Below, one piece after another: positions 15,396 to 24,797 of a DNA stretch of 34,159 nt (position 1 is its first letter; the number at the start of each line of letters is the position of its first letter). Origin of the DNA: Ignavibacteriales bacterium UBA6490. Its GTDB lineage: Bacteria > Bacteroidota > Ignavibacteria > Ignavibacteriales > Ignavibacteriaceae. The notes under the pieces were generated by a model. It made no database searches. It saw only the letters and a list, made by a program, of their open reading frames with translations, and had not been told where the DNA came from. Where the stretch lies: positions 46,375-80,533 of the forward strand of contig DJMM01000008.1 in the NCBI GenBank assembly GCA_002435365.1. The letters run 5' to 3'. The position numbers and the translations under genes were made by a program.

Positions 15396-16481
15396 TTGAC
15401 TGATGAATCATACATAAGACTTGCTGCAGAAATTGCAAAAAAGGGAATGGGCAATGTTAGTCCCAACCCCCTGGTCGGCTGTGTAATTATTAAAAATGAC
15501 CGGATAATCGGTGCAGGTTATCATGAACAGTTCGGCGGTCCCCACGCAGAAATAAATGCTATAAATTCAGCCGCGGAAAGTGTTGAAGGGTCAACTTTAT
15601 ATATAAATCTTGAACCGTGCAGCCATTTTGGAAAAACCCCGCCCTGTGTGGACCGCATTATAGAATCCAGGATCAAAAGAGTTGTTATCGGCACTATGGA
15701 TATGAATCCGCTCGTAAGCGGAGTTGGAATAAAAAAACTTAAATCTGCCGGAATCGATGTTAAGGTGGGGGTGCTCGAAAAAGAGTGCATTGAACTTAAC
15801 AAATTCTTCTTCAAATATATTACCCGGAAAATACCATATGTATCTCTTAAAGCAGCAAGCACTCTGGATGGAAAGCTGGCTGATGTAAACGGTAATTCAA
15901 AATGGATCTCCTCCACGGCTTCAAGAAGGTATGTACATTATCTTCGTTCAAAATATGATGCGGTGCTTATCGGTACAGGCACTGCCTTAAAAGACAATCC
16001 AAGCCTTACTGTCCGTCTTACTGAAGGCAGGAATCCCAAGCGGATAATTATTGATTCGGGGCTCAGGCTTAATTTTTCAAAAGGTCTCCTGGCAGAAAAC
16101 CCGGATAAAAAACTTTACATCGTTACTTCCAGGGCAAATGCAGGAAAAAGGAAGATTAAAATACTTGAAAAGAAAGGCATCAATTTAATTTTTGTAAAAG
16201 AGGATGCTGACCGGAGGCTTAACCTTAAAAATATTCTTAAAGAGCTTGCTAAAATTCAGGTTGCATCGGTTCTGGTTGAAGGCGGCGGGGAAATATTCAC
16301 ATCTTTTGTTAAAAGCAGTCTTTTTGATGATATTATACTGTTTCTCTCACCCAAAATCCTTGGAAACGGAATTCCCTTCATCAATGATACCGGAATCAGC
16401 AGTATAAAAAGAGCTTATAAACTTAAACTCCGGGAGGCAGAGAAGATAGGAGATGACCTGCTGATTGAATTGATAAAATAG
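15396..16481 (+). CDS. ribD: Bifunctional riboflavin deaminase/reductase RibD, TTG start
   Basis: This 361-residue enzyme carries out two successive steps of riboflavin synthesis: deamination of diaminohydroxyphosphoribosylaminopyrimidine, then NADPH-dependent reduction of the ribosyl chain. The deaminase domain (about 1-145) has the zinc site HAE at 50-52 and P-C75 ... P-P-C84 in LEPCSHFGKTPPC. The reductase domain follows from about 148 (SLKAASTLDGKLADVNGNSKW through SVLVEGGGEIFTSF). The start codon is TTG at 15396, 11 bp after the greA stop. No ATG or GTG gives the conserved segment before SPNPLVGCVI; the next Met is residue 18, already inside it. No FMN riboswitch is seen upstream, so control probably comes from the greA promoter. 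Confidence 0.95.
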   Translation: MTDESYIRLAAEIAKKGMGNVSPNPLVGCVIIKNDRIIGAGYHEQFGGPHAEINAINSAAESVEGSTLYINLEPCSHFGKTPPCVDRIIESRIKRVVIGTMDMNPLVSGVGIKKLKSAGIDVKVGVLEKECIELNKFFFKYITRKIPYVSLKAASTLDGKLADVNGNSKWISSTASRRYVHYLRSKYDAVLIGTGTALKDNPSLTVRLTEGRNPKRIIIDSGLRLNFSKGLLAENPDKKLYIVTSRANAGKRKIKILEKKGINLIFVKEDADRRLNLKNILKELAKIQVASVLVEGGGEIFTSFVKSSLFDDIILFLSPKILGNGIPFINDTGISSIKRAYKLKLREAEKIGDDLLIELIK

Positions 16482-16530
16482 CACAATTACTTATATTTCC
16501 TGTTCTAATTTTAAAATCACAAAGGTTATT

Positions 16531-17133
16531 ATGTTCACCGGTCTTGTAGAAGAAAAAGGCAGACTAATTAAAAAAATCCCTTCCGGCTTAGGCTTCAACT
16601 TCACTTTTTCGGCAAAGAAGGTTTTGACTGATATCGAGATCGGAAGCAGTATCAGTGTAAACGGATGCTGTTTAACTGTAGTTTCTTTAAAATCCGGTTC
16701 ATTTTCAGTCGACGCTATCGAGGAAACCCTTAAGAAAACAAATCTGGGTTTATTAGGTGAAGGGGATGAAGTAAATCTTGAACGTCCACTCAAGACTGAC
16801 GAACGCCTGGGCGGGCATTTTGTACTTGGTCACGTGGATACCACAGGAATTATTACAAGCGTTGAAGAGCTTACCAACAGTCACTTCGTTAGAATTTCAT
16901 TCCCCGATGAATTCGGCAGGTATCTTATTTATGTAGGCTCCGTTGCAATTGATGGTGTGAGCATGACAGTAGCCGAATTGAGGAAAAATGAATTCGGCGT
17001 TGGAATTATTCCTCATACCTGGCAGGAGACAATTTTTTCAAATAAGAAAGCGGGCGACAAAGTTAATCTTGAATTTGATGTTCTCGGAAAATATGTAGAG
17101 AGGATCATGTCGTCCGGAAAAGAAAATCCATGA
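16531..17133 (+). CDS. ribE: Riboflavin synthase, alpha subunit
   Basis: This 200-residue enzyme converts two molecules of 6,7-dimethyl-8-ribityllumazine to riboflavin and the pyrimidinedione precursor. It begins with the diagnostic MFTGLVEEKG and contains two homologous lumazine-binding barrels. The first carries SVNGCCLTVV near residue 45, and the second carries AIDGVSMTVAE near residue 140. GGHFVLGHVDTTG (about 95-107) holds the conserved His. It lies 49 bp after ribD and overlaps tilS by 4 bp. GTP cyclohydrolase/DHBP synthase (RibBA) and lumazine synthase (RibH) are not in this window, so the pathway is completed elsewhere. Some databases call this gene ribC. Confidence 0.96.
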   Translation: MFTGLVEEKGRLIKKIPSGLGFNFTFSAKKVLTDIEIGSSISVNGCCLTVVSLKSGSFSVDAIEETLKKTNLGLLGEGDEVNLERPLKTDERLGGHFVLGHVDTTGIITSVEELTNSHFVRISFPDEFGRYLIYVGSVAIDGVSMTVAELRKNEFGVGIIPHTWQETIFSNKKAGDKVNLEFDVLGKYVERIMSSGKENP

Positions 17134-18485
17134 CCCCGGCAGAGCAGAAAGTAATTAATTTTATCCGTGACAACAACCTGTTTTCTGCAGGAGATAAAAT
17201 ACTTTGTGCTTTAAGCGGCGGCCCGGATTCGGTATTTCTTTTAACTTTCCTGCTGAAATTCAGGCGAAAATATAAGATTGACATAGCTGCTCTTCATCTT
17301 AACCATATGCTCAGGGGAAGATCCGCCGATAGTGATGAGAAATTCTGCAGAAATTTATGCGGTGTAAAAAAGATCCCTTTTTACAGTGTTAAAGCTGATA
17401 TTAAGTCCGAAGCCCGGAAGCAGAAAATTTCTGTTGAAGAAGCAGGAAGGCAGGCAAGATACTCTTTTCTGCAGTCGGCTGCAGAAAAAAACGGGTATAC
17501 AAAGATTGCCACCGGCCATAATCTTGACGATAATACCGAAACAGTATTACTGAATCTTATTAAAGGAACCGGTTTAAAGGGAATATCCGGTATACCGGTA
17601 AAGAGAGGGAATATAATCAGGCCGCTGCTCGGCATTTCCAAAGCGGAAATCAGGTCATATCTGCTGAAAAATAAAGTATCCAGCATTGCCGATAAAACAA
17701 ATCTAAGCAATGATTATGAACGGAATTATATCCGCAACAAGATCATCCCTTTGCTGAGAAAAAGGCTGAACCCCTCTCTGGATGAAGCTGTTCTGCGTTC
17801 TTCCGGTATTTTCAGGATTTTAGCATCTTACATCGACAGAAAAACAGATGAAGCCGCCGGAATAGTGATGGAAAATGATGAAATAATAAAGATTAATATT
17901 GATAAGCTGAGAATGCAGGATAAGGAACTGCACACAGAGATAATCAGAAAAATAATTGAACGAAACTTTATGGCCGGTCTGTCGTTTAAGGATACCATGT
18001 CTGTTCTTTCTCTGCTGGATAAAAAGACCGGTGCACAGGTTCAGCTGCCGGGAAAAATTAGTGTAATCAGGGAGCGGACATATTTGGCTGTTTTGGAAAA
18101 GTCGGCTTTCAGGAACATTGAACTGAAAATAAATGCCGGTAAAAGGTGTAAATTGAACGGGAGCTACCTTTTAATTTCCGAATGGAAGAAAAAACCGGTA
18201 TTCAATAATGATAAAAACATCGAATTTATTGACGGCGGGAGACTCGGCTCTGAATTTATTGTAAGGCGCTGGAGGCCCGGCGATAAATTCACGCCAATCG
18301 GAATGAAAGGAACAGTTAAAGTTTCTGATTTTCTTAACGCTGAAAAAGTTCCCTCTGCGGCAAGACAGGCAAGGCTGGTTTTAACCTGGAATAATGAGAT
18401 AATATGGGTTATCGGCAGCAGGATTAACGAGAAGTATAAAATTAAACAGGAAACAAAAAGAATTTTACGTCTATGGATGAAGTGA
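17130..18485 (+). CDS. tilS: tRNA(Ile)-lysidine synthase
   Basis: This 451-residue enzyme attaches lysine to C34 of the CAU anticodon of tRNA-Ile2, so that it reads AUA as isoleucine instead of AUG as methionine. The PP-loop ATP site is SGGPDS at residues 29-34. The family segment ALHLNHMLRGRSADSDEKFC follows, then ATGHNLDDNTETVLLNLIKGTGLKG near 128-152. The C-terminal TilS domain is present with RRWRPGDKFTPIGMKGTVKV near residues 383-402. The ATG overlaps the ribE stop by 4 bp, and the gene's end overlaps hpt by 13 bp. The tilS-hpt-ftsH order is a widely conserved cluster in bacteria. The gene is essential where AUA is read by this tRNA. Confidence 0.96.
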   Translation: MTPAEQKVINFIRDNNLFSAGDKILCALSGGPDSVFLLTFLLKFRRKYKIDIAALHLNHMLRGRSADSDEKFCRNLCGVKKIPFYSVKADIKSEARKQKISVEEAGRQARYSFLQSAAEKNGYTKIATGHNLDDNTETVLLNLIKGTGLKGISGIPVKRGNIIRPLLGISKAEIRSYLLKNKVSSIADKTNLSNDYERNYIRNKIIPLLRKRLNPSLDEAVLRSSGIFRILASYIDRKTDEAAGIVMENDEIIKINIDKLRMQDKELHTEIIRKIIERNFMAGLSFKDTMSVLSLLDKKTGAQVQLPGKISVIRERTYLAVLEKSAFRNIELKINAGKRCKLNGSYLLISEWKKKPVFNNDKNIEFIDGGRLGSEFIVRRWRPGDKFTPIGMKGTVKVSDFLNAEKVPSAARQARLVLTWNNEIIWVIGSRINEKYKIKQETKRILRLWMK

Positions 18486-19042
18486 ACGGAAAAGAAACAA
18501 TTAAAATCGGCAATGATGTATTTGTACCTTACATTACTGAAGACCGGATTCAGAAAAGGATAAAAGAAATTGCGGATCAGCTGAATTCAGATTATCTGGG
18601 CAGGATTCCTGTTTTTATCGGGGTTCTTAACGGCTCCTTTCTGTTTCTCTCAGACCTGATAAAGAATATTAACCTTGAATGTGAAATAGACTTTTTTAAG
18701 TTATCCAGTTACGGTGACGAGAAAATCTCCTCCGGGAAAGTGACCCTTTTAAAAGAGCTTAACTGTGATGTAAACGGCAGGGATTTGATCATTGTGGAGG
18801 ATATTGTTGATTCCGGGTTATCGATTAAATTTATTGAACAGCTTATTGAAACTCACACACCGGCGAGTATGAGGGTTGTATCCCTCCTTGTGAAGCCAAA
18901 AAGCCTTAAATATGATGTCAAAATTGATTATATTGGATTTAATATTCCAAGTGAATTTGTGATAGGGTATGGTCTGGACTATGCCCAGAAATACAGGAAT
19001 CTCAGATCGATTTATATTTTAGATGAGGGAGAAAGTTTTTAG
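18473..19042 (+). CDS. hpt: Hypoxanthine (guanine) phosphoribosyltransferase
   Basis: This 189-residue purine-salvage enzyme transfers the phosphoribosyl group of PRPP to hypoxanthine or guanine. The PRPP loop is LIIVEDIVDSGLSIKF near residues 102-117 with the paired acidic residues intact. FIGVLNGSFLFLSDLIKNI near 44-62 is the conserved N-terminal part, and the C-terminal FVIGYGLDYAQKYRNL is typical of Hpt/HprT proteins. The flexible-loop segment reads KLSSYGDEKISSGKV. The start overlaps tilS by 13 bp, and the ftsH start follows about 22 bp after the stop, or overlaps it if an upstream ATG is used. The tight packing indicates co-expression with ftsH. Confidence 0.95.
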   Translation: MDEVNGKETIKIGNDVFVPYITEDRIQKRIKEIADQLNSDYLGRIPVFIGVLNGSFLFLSDLIKNINLECEIDFFKLSSYGDEKISSGKVTLLKELNCDVNGRDLIIVEDIVDSGLSIKFIEQLIETHTPASMRVVSLLVKPKSLKYDVKIDYIGFNIPSEFVIGYGLDYAQKYRNLRSIYILDEGESF

Positions 19043-19064
19043 AATGAATTTCAGAAGATTATAT

Positions 19065-21119
19065 ATGGCTGATAACAACCGTCCGTCTCCAAAACCGCCA
19101 AAAAACAACGGCGGGGGACCCAATAAACCGGATGATAATTTTGACTGGTCAAAAATTATCCGTATGGTTTTCGGCTGGGGCGCAGTTGTTGCAGCTGCTG
19201 TTATTGTAATGCAGCTATTCCGCACAGGAACAGTCAATTATGTCGATATACCTTATAACCAGTATGAAAAGCTGCTTTCCGAGGATAAGATTGTTAAAGC
19301 AACAATTACAAAATCCGATATCAATGATTATTACTTCAAAGCCGATCTCCGCGGAGAAGAGAACATTACAATAAACAATAAGAGTGTAGCTGTAAGGGAG
19401 ATCTCCGTTTATATACCCGAGCCGATAATTAAGGAACAGGAAGCAATCTGGAAAAGCAAAGGAATAAATTATTCGTTTGACAAGGAATCGAGTGAATGGA
19501 TGCAGGTACTTCTTGGATTTCTTCCATGGATACTGATTATCGCTGTATGGGTTATAATAATGAGAAGGATGCAGGGCTCTGCAGGAGGAACCCGCGGCAT
19601 TTTTTCATTCGGCAAAAGCAAGGCTAAACTGATCACGCAATCGGGTCAGAAAATAACCTTTAAGGATGTTGCGGGTGCAGATGAGGCAAAAGTTGAGCTT
19701 GAAGAAGTTATTGAATTTCTGAAGGAGCCCAGCAAATTTCAGAAGCTTGGCGGAAAAATTCCCAAAGGAGTTCTTTTATTAGGGCCTCCCGGAACCGGGA
19801 AAACCTTATTAGCACGTGCGGTTGCCGGTGAAGCCGGCGTACCCTTCTTTTCAATATCGGGAGCGGATTTCGTTGAAATGTTTGTCGGTGTTGGAGCCAG
19901 CAGGGTAAGGGATCTTTTTGAGCAGGGCAAAAAAAATGCACCGTGCATTATTTTTATTGATGAAATTGATGCTGTCGGCAGACACCGCGGTGCCGGTCTT
20001 GGCGGCGGTCATGATGAAAGGGAACAGACCTTAAATCAGCTTTTAGTTGAGATGGATGGATTTGAACAGAATACCGGCGTTATAATTATTGCAGCAACAA
20101 ACAGACCGGATGTTCTTGATCCCGCGTTATTAAGACCGGGAAGGTTCGACAGGCAGATAGTAGTCGACCGTCCTGATGTGAAAGGACGTGAGGGGATACT
20201 AAAGGTTCATACCAGGAATATTCCCTTAAGTACTGAAGTTAAACTTGAAACTCTTGCTAAAGGCACTCCGGGTCTGGCGGGTGCGGAACTGGCAAATCTT
20301 GTTAATGAAGCAGCACTCCTTGCGGCGAGAAAGAACAAGAAAAAAGTTGAAATGGATGATTTTGAGGAAGCAAAAGATAAAGTTATGATGGGGATGGAAC
20401 GGAAAAGTCTGATCATCTCCGAAGAAGAAAAGAAAACAACTGCATATCACGAAGTTGGACATGTGCTTGTAGCAAGAATGCTTCCGGAAGCAGATCCGGT
20501 TCATAAAGTTACAATTATTCCAAGAGGAAGAGCTCTGGGCGTTACCAGTTATCTTCCTATTGATGAAAAACATACTTACTCGAAAAATTACCTGGAAGCG
20601 ATAATAACATATGCTCTGGGCGGAAGGGCTGCTGAAAAGATAGTATTTCAGCATTATACCACCGGTGCAGGCAACGATATTGAAAAGGCTACTAATATTG
20701 CAAGGAAGATGGTTTGCGAGTGGGGTATGAGCGAAAAACTTGGTCCGCTAAGCTACGGAGCAAAAGAGGAGGAAATATTCCTGGGCAGGGAAATACAGAA
20801 ACACCGCGATTACAGTGAAAGGACAGCTATCGAAATTGATGATGAGGTTCGCAGTATTGTAAACAATGCTATGGCACGGGCAGAAAAAATACTGGAGGAT
20901 AATATCGAACTCCTTCATAATCTGTCGGCAGAACTACTTGAAAGAGAGATACTGGATTCTGAAGAAATTGATAAGATCATTAAGGGTGAATCACTGCCTC
21001 CGGTTAAAAAGAACGGGAATATGGAATCAGAACCGGCCGAAGTTCCTGACCACGTAAAAAAACTTATTGAACAGAGAAAATCGAAGGAATCCTCTTCCAA
21101 AGATGAACCGAATCGATAA
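19065..21119 (+). CDS. ftsH: ATP-dependent zinc metalloprotease FtsH
   Basis: This membrane-anchored AAA+ protease degrades misfolded or regulatory membrane and cytoplasmic proteins as a hexamer. Two membrane segments lie near the N-terminus (IIRMVFGWGAVVAAAVIVMQ and VLLGFLPWILIIAVWVIIM) around a periplasmic domain of about 100 residues. The AAA domain has Walker A GPPGTGKT, pore loop MFVGVGASRVRD, Walker B IIFIDEIDA and the second region of homology through LRPGRFDRQI. The protease domain has the zinc motif HEVGH and the later DIEKATNIARKMV with the third ligand. I take the ATG at 19065 (MADNNRPSP), giving 684 residues; in-frame ATGs at 19044 and 19023 would add 7 or 14, the latter overlapping hpt. 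The tail is rich in lysine and glutamate. Confidence 0.95.
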   Translation: MADNNRPSPKPPKNNGGGPNKPDDNFDWSKIIRMVFGWGAVVAAAVIVMQLFRTGTVNYVDIPYNQYEKLLSEDKIVKATITKSDINDYYFKADLRGEENITINNKSVAVREISVYIPEPIIKEQEAIWKSKGINYSFDKESSEWMQVLLGFLPWILIIAVWVIIMRRMQGSAGGTRGIFSFGKSKAKLITQSGQKITFKDVAGADEAKVELEEVIEFLKEPSKFQKLGGKIPKGVLLLGPPGTGKTLLARAVAGEAGVPFFSISGADFVEMFVGVGASRVRDLFEQGKKNAPCIIFIDEIDAVGRHRGAGLGGGHDEREQTLNQLLVEMDGFEQNTGVIIIAATNRPDVLDPALLRPGRFDRQIVVDRPDVKGREGILKVHTRNIPLSTEVKLETLAKGTPGLAGAELANLVNEAALLAARKNKKKVEMDDFEEAKDKVMMGMERKSLIISEEEKKTTAYHEVGHVLVARMLPEADPVHKVTIIPRGRALGVTSYLPIDEKHTYSKNYLEAIITYALGGRAAEKIVFQHYTTGAGNDIEKATNIARKMVCEWGMSEKLGPLSYGAKEEEIFLGREIQKHRDYSERTAIEIDDEVRSIVNNAMARAEKILEDNIELLHNLSAELLEREILDSEEIDKIIKGESLPPVKKNGNMESEPAEVPDHVKKLIEQRKSKESSSKDEPNR

Positions 21120-21771
21120 TGGTACTATACATTACAGAGATGAACTGGTAAGAAAACTGATTCATCTCTGTTCGCTATCCATACCTGTTATATATTATTT
21201 TATTCCAAGAAGTACGGCAATTACTATATTGCTTGTACTTACAGTACTGGCAATACTGCTTGACCTGGCGCGGTATCTTTCACCTGCCGTCGGGAGTATC
21301 TTCTACAAAGTATTCGGCTTCCTTCTCCGCAAACATGAACTGGACTACCGGAAAAAGAACCTGAACGGGGCTACCTATGTTTTTATTTCCGCGCTGCTGA
21401 GTATAATAATTTTTCCAAAGGTGATTTTTATTACTGCATTTGCAGTGCTGATAATCAGCGATTCCATGGCTGCAATTATCGGCCGTAAATACGGGAAGCA
21501 TAAGCTTCTTTCTAAAAGTCTTGAGGGAACTTTAGCGTTCTTTATTAGTGCAATAATTGTGGTTCTTTTAACACCTAAAATAGAAGGAAGTCTGACTGAA
21601 TATTTCATCGGATTTATTGCCGCGGCTGTTGGTGCAATTGTGGAAAATATATCATTCGGGCTGGCCGATGATAATCTTACCATACCGCTGTCAGTGGGAT
21701 TGACGATGTGGCTTTTATTCAGTCTTTTGATGCCCGATGTCCGGATAATTCTTTCGAATGTTCCTGTTTAG
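21103..21771 (+). CDS. Dolichol/phytol kinase-like (SEC59/DGK1/VTE5) integral membrane protein
   Basis: This protein of about 222 residues has roughly six to seven membrane segments. It resembles the CTP-dependent polyprenol/diacylglycerol kinase group related to phosphatidate cytidylyltransferases. The family motif is IISDSMAAIIGRKYGKHKL near residues 124-142, followed by SKSLEGTLAFF. The opening ELVRKLIHL is also typical. It probably phosphorylates a lipid alcohol, perhaps for envelope lipid or quinone metabolism; the substrate is unknown. I use the ATG at 21103, which overlaps the ftsH end by 17 bp; an in-frame TTG at 21067 would extend it by 12 residues. The coupling to ftsH and to the DUF4837 lipoprotein downstream fits an envelope role. 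Confidence 0.82.
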   Translation: MNRIDNGTIHYRDELVRKLIHLCSLSIPVIYYFIPRSTAITILLVLTVLAILLDLARYLSPAVGSIFYKVFGFLLRKHELDYRKKNLNGATYVFISALLSIIIFPKVIFITAFAVLIISDSMAAIIGRKYGKHKLLSKSLEGTLAFFISAIIVVLLTPKIEGSLTEYFIGFIAAAVGAIVENISFGLADDNLTIPLSVGLTMWLLFSLLMPDVRIILSNVPV

Positions 21772-21795
21772 TGATTTTTAAGTTCTGAGGTAATA

Positions 21796-22881
21796 ATGAA
21801 ATTTATATTCTACATTTCTTTTGTTCTGCTGATTATATCAACCGGTTGTGAAAATTCAAATAAGCCGGCCCTTGGTCCCGAAGATGAAATTTATGTGGTA
21901 GCAGATTCCGTAGAATACGAAGTACTTAAAACCGCGCTTGAAAATACTTTCCAGAAAGTAATATATACTCCCCAGCCCGAAAATATATTTAACCTTAAGA
22001 GAATATCTGTAAACCAGCTTGACAGGTACCAGAAAAGGAAGAATATAATAATAACCGCACCGCTCAATTCCGGAAGCAGAACCTCGAAATTTGTAAATTC
22101 AATTATTGACAGTCAGGCCAGACAGAGTATAAATAACAATGAAAGTTATGTGGTTCTGAAAAATGATTTATGGGCAAAAGACCAGTTGGTAATGGTGCTC
22201 ACTGCACCGGATATGCAGGAACTTGAATTCCGGATACTTCAGAACGCGGACAATCTTTTTTATGCGTTTCAGAAAATTTCTGACCAGAGGTTGTATCAGA
22301 GTCTGTACAATCCCCGTTATGAACAGAAGGATATAGAGGGAAAACTCTTAAAGGATTACGGATGGATAATATATGTCCAGGCAGATTTTAAGCTTGCTCT
22401 GAATAAACCGGCAGATAATTTTGTATGGCTCAGGCGTTCCCCGGGATCGGATATGGAAAGATGGATATTTATTCACTGGATTGATAATGCTTCACCCGCT
22501 TACCTGAATGAGGATTCCATCAAAGCAGTACGGAACCGGATTACAGAGAAATATTTGCTTACAAGATCCAATAATTCCTACGTGCGCATTGCTGAGGATT
22601 ATTTTATGTGCAGCGAGGTTAATTTCAAGGACAGATATACATTGTTTACCCAGGGTCTTTGGGAATTAAACACTAAAGGAATGGGGGGGCCTTTCGTAAG
22701 CTATACGTTTTATGACGAGTCTACTAAAAGACTTTACATGATAGATGGTTCCGTTTACGCACCAAAATATTATAAGAGAAACCTGATTCAGCAGATGGAT
22801 GTGACTCTGCAGTCCTTTATGACAGCTGACGAACTGTCGCAGGACAAGAAAGAAGATCTGCTTGATTCCATCGAGGAATAA
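21796..22881 (+). CDS. DUF4837-family lipoprotein
   Basis: This 361-residue predicted lipoprotein has a type II signal peptide with the Cys in LIISTGCENSN near residue 19. The rest matches the DUF4837 family of Bacteroidota. It begins GPEDEIYVVADSVEYEVLK, contains WAKDQLVMVLTAPD and LKDYGWIIYVQADFK, and shows the conserved FVWLRRSPGSDMERWIFIHW near 215-235 and GLWELNTKGMGGPFVSYTF near 290-308. Function is not established for the family. It lies 24 bp after the kinase-like gene and ends the long greA operon. Its stop is only 2 bp from that of the convergent DUF2723 gene, with no terminator between them. Confidence 0.88.
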   Translation: MKFIFYISFVLLIISTGCENSNKPALGPEDEIYVVADSVEYEVLKTALENTFQKVIYTPQPENIFNLKRISVNQLDRYQKRKNIIITAPLNSGSRTSKFVNSIIDSQARQSINNNESYVVLKNDLWAKDQLVMVLTAPDMQELEFRILQNADNLFYAFQKISDQRLYQSLYNPRYEQKDIEGKLLKDYGWIIYVQADFKLALNKPADNFVWLRRSPGSDMERWIFIHWIDNASPAYLNEDSIKAVRNRITEKYLLTRSNNSYVRIAEDYFMCSEVNFKDRYTLFTQGLWELNTKGMGGPFVSYTFYDESTKRLYMIDGSVYAPKYYKRNLIQQMDVTLQSFMTADELSQDKKEDLLDSIEE

Positions 22882-22883
22882 TT

Positions 22884-24797
22884 CTATTTTATTGCAGCAA
22901 GCAGTTCGGGAGGGATCGGATATCCCGGAAGTTCTTTTATAATTTTATTTAAATATAAAGCGGCTTTCTCTTTTTTATCGAACTGCATTTCATACATTGC
23001 CCTTCTTACAAGCATTGAACCTGTTACTCGTTCAATGAATGCAATATACTGATTTTTGTGACCGGGAAATCTTATGCTGAAATCCGGATCTTTGGAGGAG
23101 ACATATGCACTGCCTCTGGTTACTTTAAACAGAAACCGGTCAGGCACAATTGTGTATCCTTCCGGCAGAATAAACTCGCCTCTCTGCATTTCATTCTCTA
23201 CAATTTCTGGAGCAATATAGATATCCCTTTTATCAATATTTGTGGATATTATACCGGTCATGATTCTTCTGTAAAGGTTTTCCAGAAGCCCGGCATCATA
23301 CTGCTCATCTCTCTCAAAAGGTTTAAGTGCCTCTAAAAAAAGAGTAATATCGTTCTTCAGTCCATTTAAAACAGCAGGATAATTAGTTTCAATCTGATTA
23401 AAGTACCAGCTTCTCCGCAAAAGTTCCTTATCGATTACCACCACATCTTTGCGAAACTTTTCAACAAGCTGGAAGTAAATGGCGGGGGATATAAAATAAT
23501 CCCACTGATAACTGAGGATCAAAGCATTTTGGGGGACACTGTTCAGAATGCTTTTTGTGTAATCTTCGTAGGCATAATTACCGCTCTGATCAACTTTACT
23601 GAAATTAAAATAAACCTGAAGCGTGATTAATAATCCCAATGCAAAAACTGCTGTTTTATATCCACCTTTTCCTTCGGGGTAGAAATAAATTAAAGTTTTA
23701 ACCACAGCAATTACAGCAAAAAATCCCAGCGATATGTATGCCAGCAGGAAATAGGAATCAATATCCGCAATATCATAATTGATCGAATACAGCACTGTGC
23801 TTAAAAATGAAATCAGCAGAAAAACAGAAAATCTTCTGATATAATTAAACGAAATGATGATTCCGGCGGCAGCTACAGCCAAAGAGAAATAAAACTCCGA
23901 CGGGATATTGTTAATAAATAATAATAGTTGTTTTTTGGCAGATTCAGTCGATGAAAATAACCAGACCTGGTATTGTTTACCCAGTATATGTCTGATTATC
24001 CTCTCCATATCTACCGGGTTTCCCCAGTTCATAAGAGGGTTATAAGAGGTCCTAAGAGGGAGATAAGCGTAAGATAACCCGAGTAACACAGCAAACATTG
24101 ATATCATTACCGCCAGCCGCTGCAAACTCCTCTTATTAAACTTATACTTCAGGAAGTAGAGATACGCTGTTCCCGGCAGAATCAGCATTGTGGTCATATG
24201 GTTTGAAAAACCAAGCGCCAGGGAGAGTGCAAAGAGCAGCCAGTACTTATCAGTTATTTTATCCCCCCCTTTCAGGTACGCCAGAATCAAAAAATTAATG
24301 ATTACCATTATCAGCAGAATGTGCAGCGAATATACCTCGACTGATGTACTCTGAAACCAGAATGTTTTACTGAATGCCAGCATTAATGCCCCGGACACAG
24401 CGGCTAATAAAGCTGCCGTCCCGGGAACTATCGCCGGTTTTTCAATTACTTCTTTTTTTCTTTTCTTCTTTTTGATCTCTTTAATTTTGCCGAAGTTATC
24501 TCTTGCGTTGATGACCATTAAAGAAATACGGACAAATAAGCCTGCTGCTGCAGCACAGTAAATAGCAGCCAGCAGATTCATCTGAACTATATCCCGTAAA
24601 GGAAACGGAACCAGGGACCATAAATAACCAATCATTGTGAACAAAGGATATCCGGTGGGATGTGCAATTCCTGCTATTATTTGTACAGTGGTCAGCTCAC
24701 CGGAATCAATTTGAATGACTGAGGGTGCCAGGGTGAAAATATAAATCACCAGAACAAAAACTCCGGTAAGGAAAGGAAAATATTTTGTTGCTTTCAT
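22884..24797 (-). CDS. DUF2723-family (GT-C-like) polytopic membrane protein
   Basis: This 637-residue protein has about ten or more membrane segments in its first 410 residues and a soluble C-terminal part. The opening matches DUF2723 proteins closely: TLAPSVIQIDSGELTTVQII then GIAHPTGYPLFTMIGYLWSL, where the acidic D-S-G-E near residue 32 is the likely catalytic loop of a GT-C-type glycosyltransferase. The family is abundant in Bacteroidota and is thought to glycosylate proteins or lipids at the membrane, but its substrate is not known here. A charged insert (EIKKKKRKKEVIEK) lies in a cytoplasmic loop near residues 107-120. Its ATG overlaps the glnE stop by 4 bp, so the two are translationally coupled, although no functional link is obvious. 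Confidence 0.88.
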   Translation of the reverse strand: MKATKYFPFLTGVFVLVIYIFTLAPSVIQIDSGELTTVQIIAGIAHPTGYPLFTMIGYLWSLVPFPLRDIVQMNLLAAIYCAAAAGLFVRISLMVINARDNFGKIKEIKKKKRKKEVIEKPAIVPGTAALLAAVSGALMLAFSKTFWFQSTSVEVYSLHILLIMVIINFLILAYLKGGDKITDKYWLLFALSLALGFSNHMTTMLILPGTAYLYFLKYKFNKRSLQRLAVMISMFAVLLGLSYAYLPLRTSYNPLMNWGNPVDMERIIRHILGKQYQVWLFSSTESAKKQLLLFINNIPSEFYFSLAVAAAGIIISFNYIRRFSVFLLISFLSTVLYSINYDIADIDSYFLLAYISLGFFAVIAVVKTLIYFYPEGKGGYKTAVFALGLLITLQVYFNFSKVDQSGNYAYEDYTKSILNSVPQNALILSYQWDYFISPAIYFQLVEKFRKDVVVIDKELLRRSWYFNQIETNYPAVLNGLKNDITLFLEALKPFERDEQYDAGLLENLYRRIMTGIISTNIDKRDIYIAPEIVENEMQRGEFILPEGYTIVPDRFLFKVTRGSAYVSSKDPDFSIRFPGHKNQYIAFIERVTGSMLVRRAMYEMQFDKKEKAALYLNKIIKELPGYPIPPELLAAIK

